The notes below the pieces were generated by a model that was not told the origin of the DNA, ran no database searches, and worked only from the letters and a program-made list of their open reading frames with translations. Below are positions 63,501-64,000 of a DNA stretch of 64,000 bases, one piece after another. This DNA is from Diaporthe sp. PMI_573 (taxonomy: Eukaryota > Ascomycota > Sordariomycetes > Diaporthales > Diaporthaceae). Numbering within the stretch: position 1 is the stretch's first letter; every line of letters starts with the position of its first letter. The stretch lies in assembly GCA_021399435.1 (NCBI GenBank), contig JAJTUP010000046.1:62001-126000 (forward strand), written 5' to 3'. The position numbers and the translations under genes are program-made.

Positions 63501-64000
63501 ATGGCAGCACCACGAACCTTTGCGCGGGCTTTGACGCGCATTAGGCCGTCCTCAACACCAACGCCTTCTCCACAAAGTCTTCGCCGGTTCGGAAGCACGA
63601 ACGCCGGTCCCACAATATCGCCCAAGGCCCTCGCCTCTTCGACGACCCTCCGCCTCTCCCCCCGAGCCATCCGAACCGCCCCCTCGATATCCGTGCGATC
63701 ATTCTCCTCGACCCCCTCCACACGGCATGGCCACGTCGACCCGCCAAAGCCGGGCGAGGAGCTCTGGGTCACCTTTATCGACAAGGACGGCCACGAACAC
63801 AAGGTGGCCGTGTCAAAGGGCGATAACCTGCTCGACATAGCCCAGGCCCATGACCTCGAGATGGAAGGTACACACACACACTTTGCCCCCGCAGCTGTGA
63901 GCCTTGCTTTCTCATCGAGCTGACATTTTCCTTCCTGTCACAGGTGCGTGTGGCGGGTCTTGCGCTTGCTCCACATGTCATGTTATCGTAGAAAACGAGG
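63501..64000 (+). CDS. YAH1: Mitochondrial 2Fe-2S ferredoxin (adrenodoxin type), partial
   Basis: Exon 1 is 63501-63867; after a 76-nt intron, exon 2 begins at 63944 and runs off the window end, so the C-terminal part is missing. Residues 1-75 are rich in Arg, Ser and Ala without acids, a mitochondrial presequence. The mature domain begins near PGEELWVTFIDKDGHEHKVA and DNLLDIAQAHDLEMEGACGG, and the cluster-binding cysteines appear in ACGGSCACSTCHV (C-x5-C-x2-C), split by the intron. The protein passes electrons from Arh1 to iron-sulfur cluster assembly and heme A synthesis. An ATG upstream in a longer frame (63087) was rejected because the added sequence is a CT-rich leader. Confidence 0.92.

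Overview
The window is chromosomal DNA of a filamentous ascomycete (Pezizomycotina, most likely Sordariomycetes). The evidence is genes broken by 45-121 nt introns with fungal splice and branch signals, fungal-only families (HET, Pth11-like rhodopsin-domain receptor, AA9 monooxygenase, Zn2Cys6 regulator), and AT-rich blocks whose repeats differ mainly by C-to-T and G-to-A changes, the trace of repeat-induced point mutation (RIP). Gene models below were spliced by hand; exon borders come from reading frame, GT/AG sites and family motifs.

Region 1 (1-23200) is accessory DNA. AT-rich, repeat-filled blocks (about 1-1200, 10980-11880, 14800-15500, 18420-20290) alternate with intact genes: SDR (3117-4126), lactonase-like metallo-hydrolase (5283-6173), Zn2Cys6 regulator (7674-9339), unusual SDR (9671-10570), cytochrome P450 (12336-14023) and a second lactonase-like metallo-hydrolase (16868-18154). 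There is no PKS, NRPS or terpene synthase, so this looks like a small catabolic or detoxifying cluster for a lactone, lactam or ester compound. CCG-N3-CCG type sites lie upstream of three of these genes. An intact pogo/Fot1-like transposon (20299-22625) sits inside the loop of an older fold-back repeat.

Region 2 (23900-36000) holds a complete but short lariat debranching enzyme, an NmrA-like reductase, a conserved unknown protein with repeated RRKS motifs, a PAP2 lipid phosphatase, and a gag-like gene that may be a domesticated retrotransposon fragment. Short SINE-like insertions with target duplications lie at 25895-26055 and 40597-40687.

Region 3 (36200-56600) starts with a head-to-head pair, a TPR-like protein and a HET-domain protein, suggestive of self/non-self recognition. 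It continues with membrane proteins: acyltransferase-3, plasma-membrane H+-ATPase, two divergent MFS transporters and a Pth11-like receptor.

Region 4 (58100-64000) returns to ordinary genome: a secreted AA9 monooxygenase, the mitochondrial fusion carrier Ugo1, and, divergent from it, the mitochondrial 2Fe-2S ferredoxin (Yah1/adrenodoxin type), cut by the window end. I saw no rRNA, tRNA or CRISPR.
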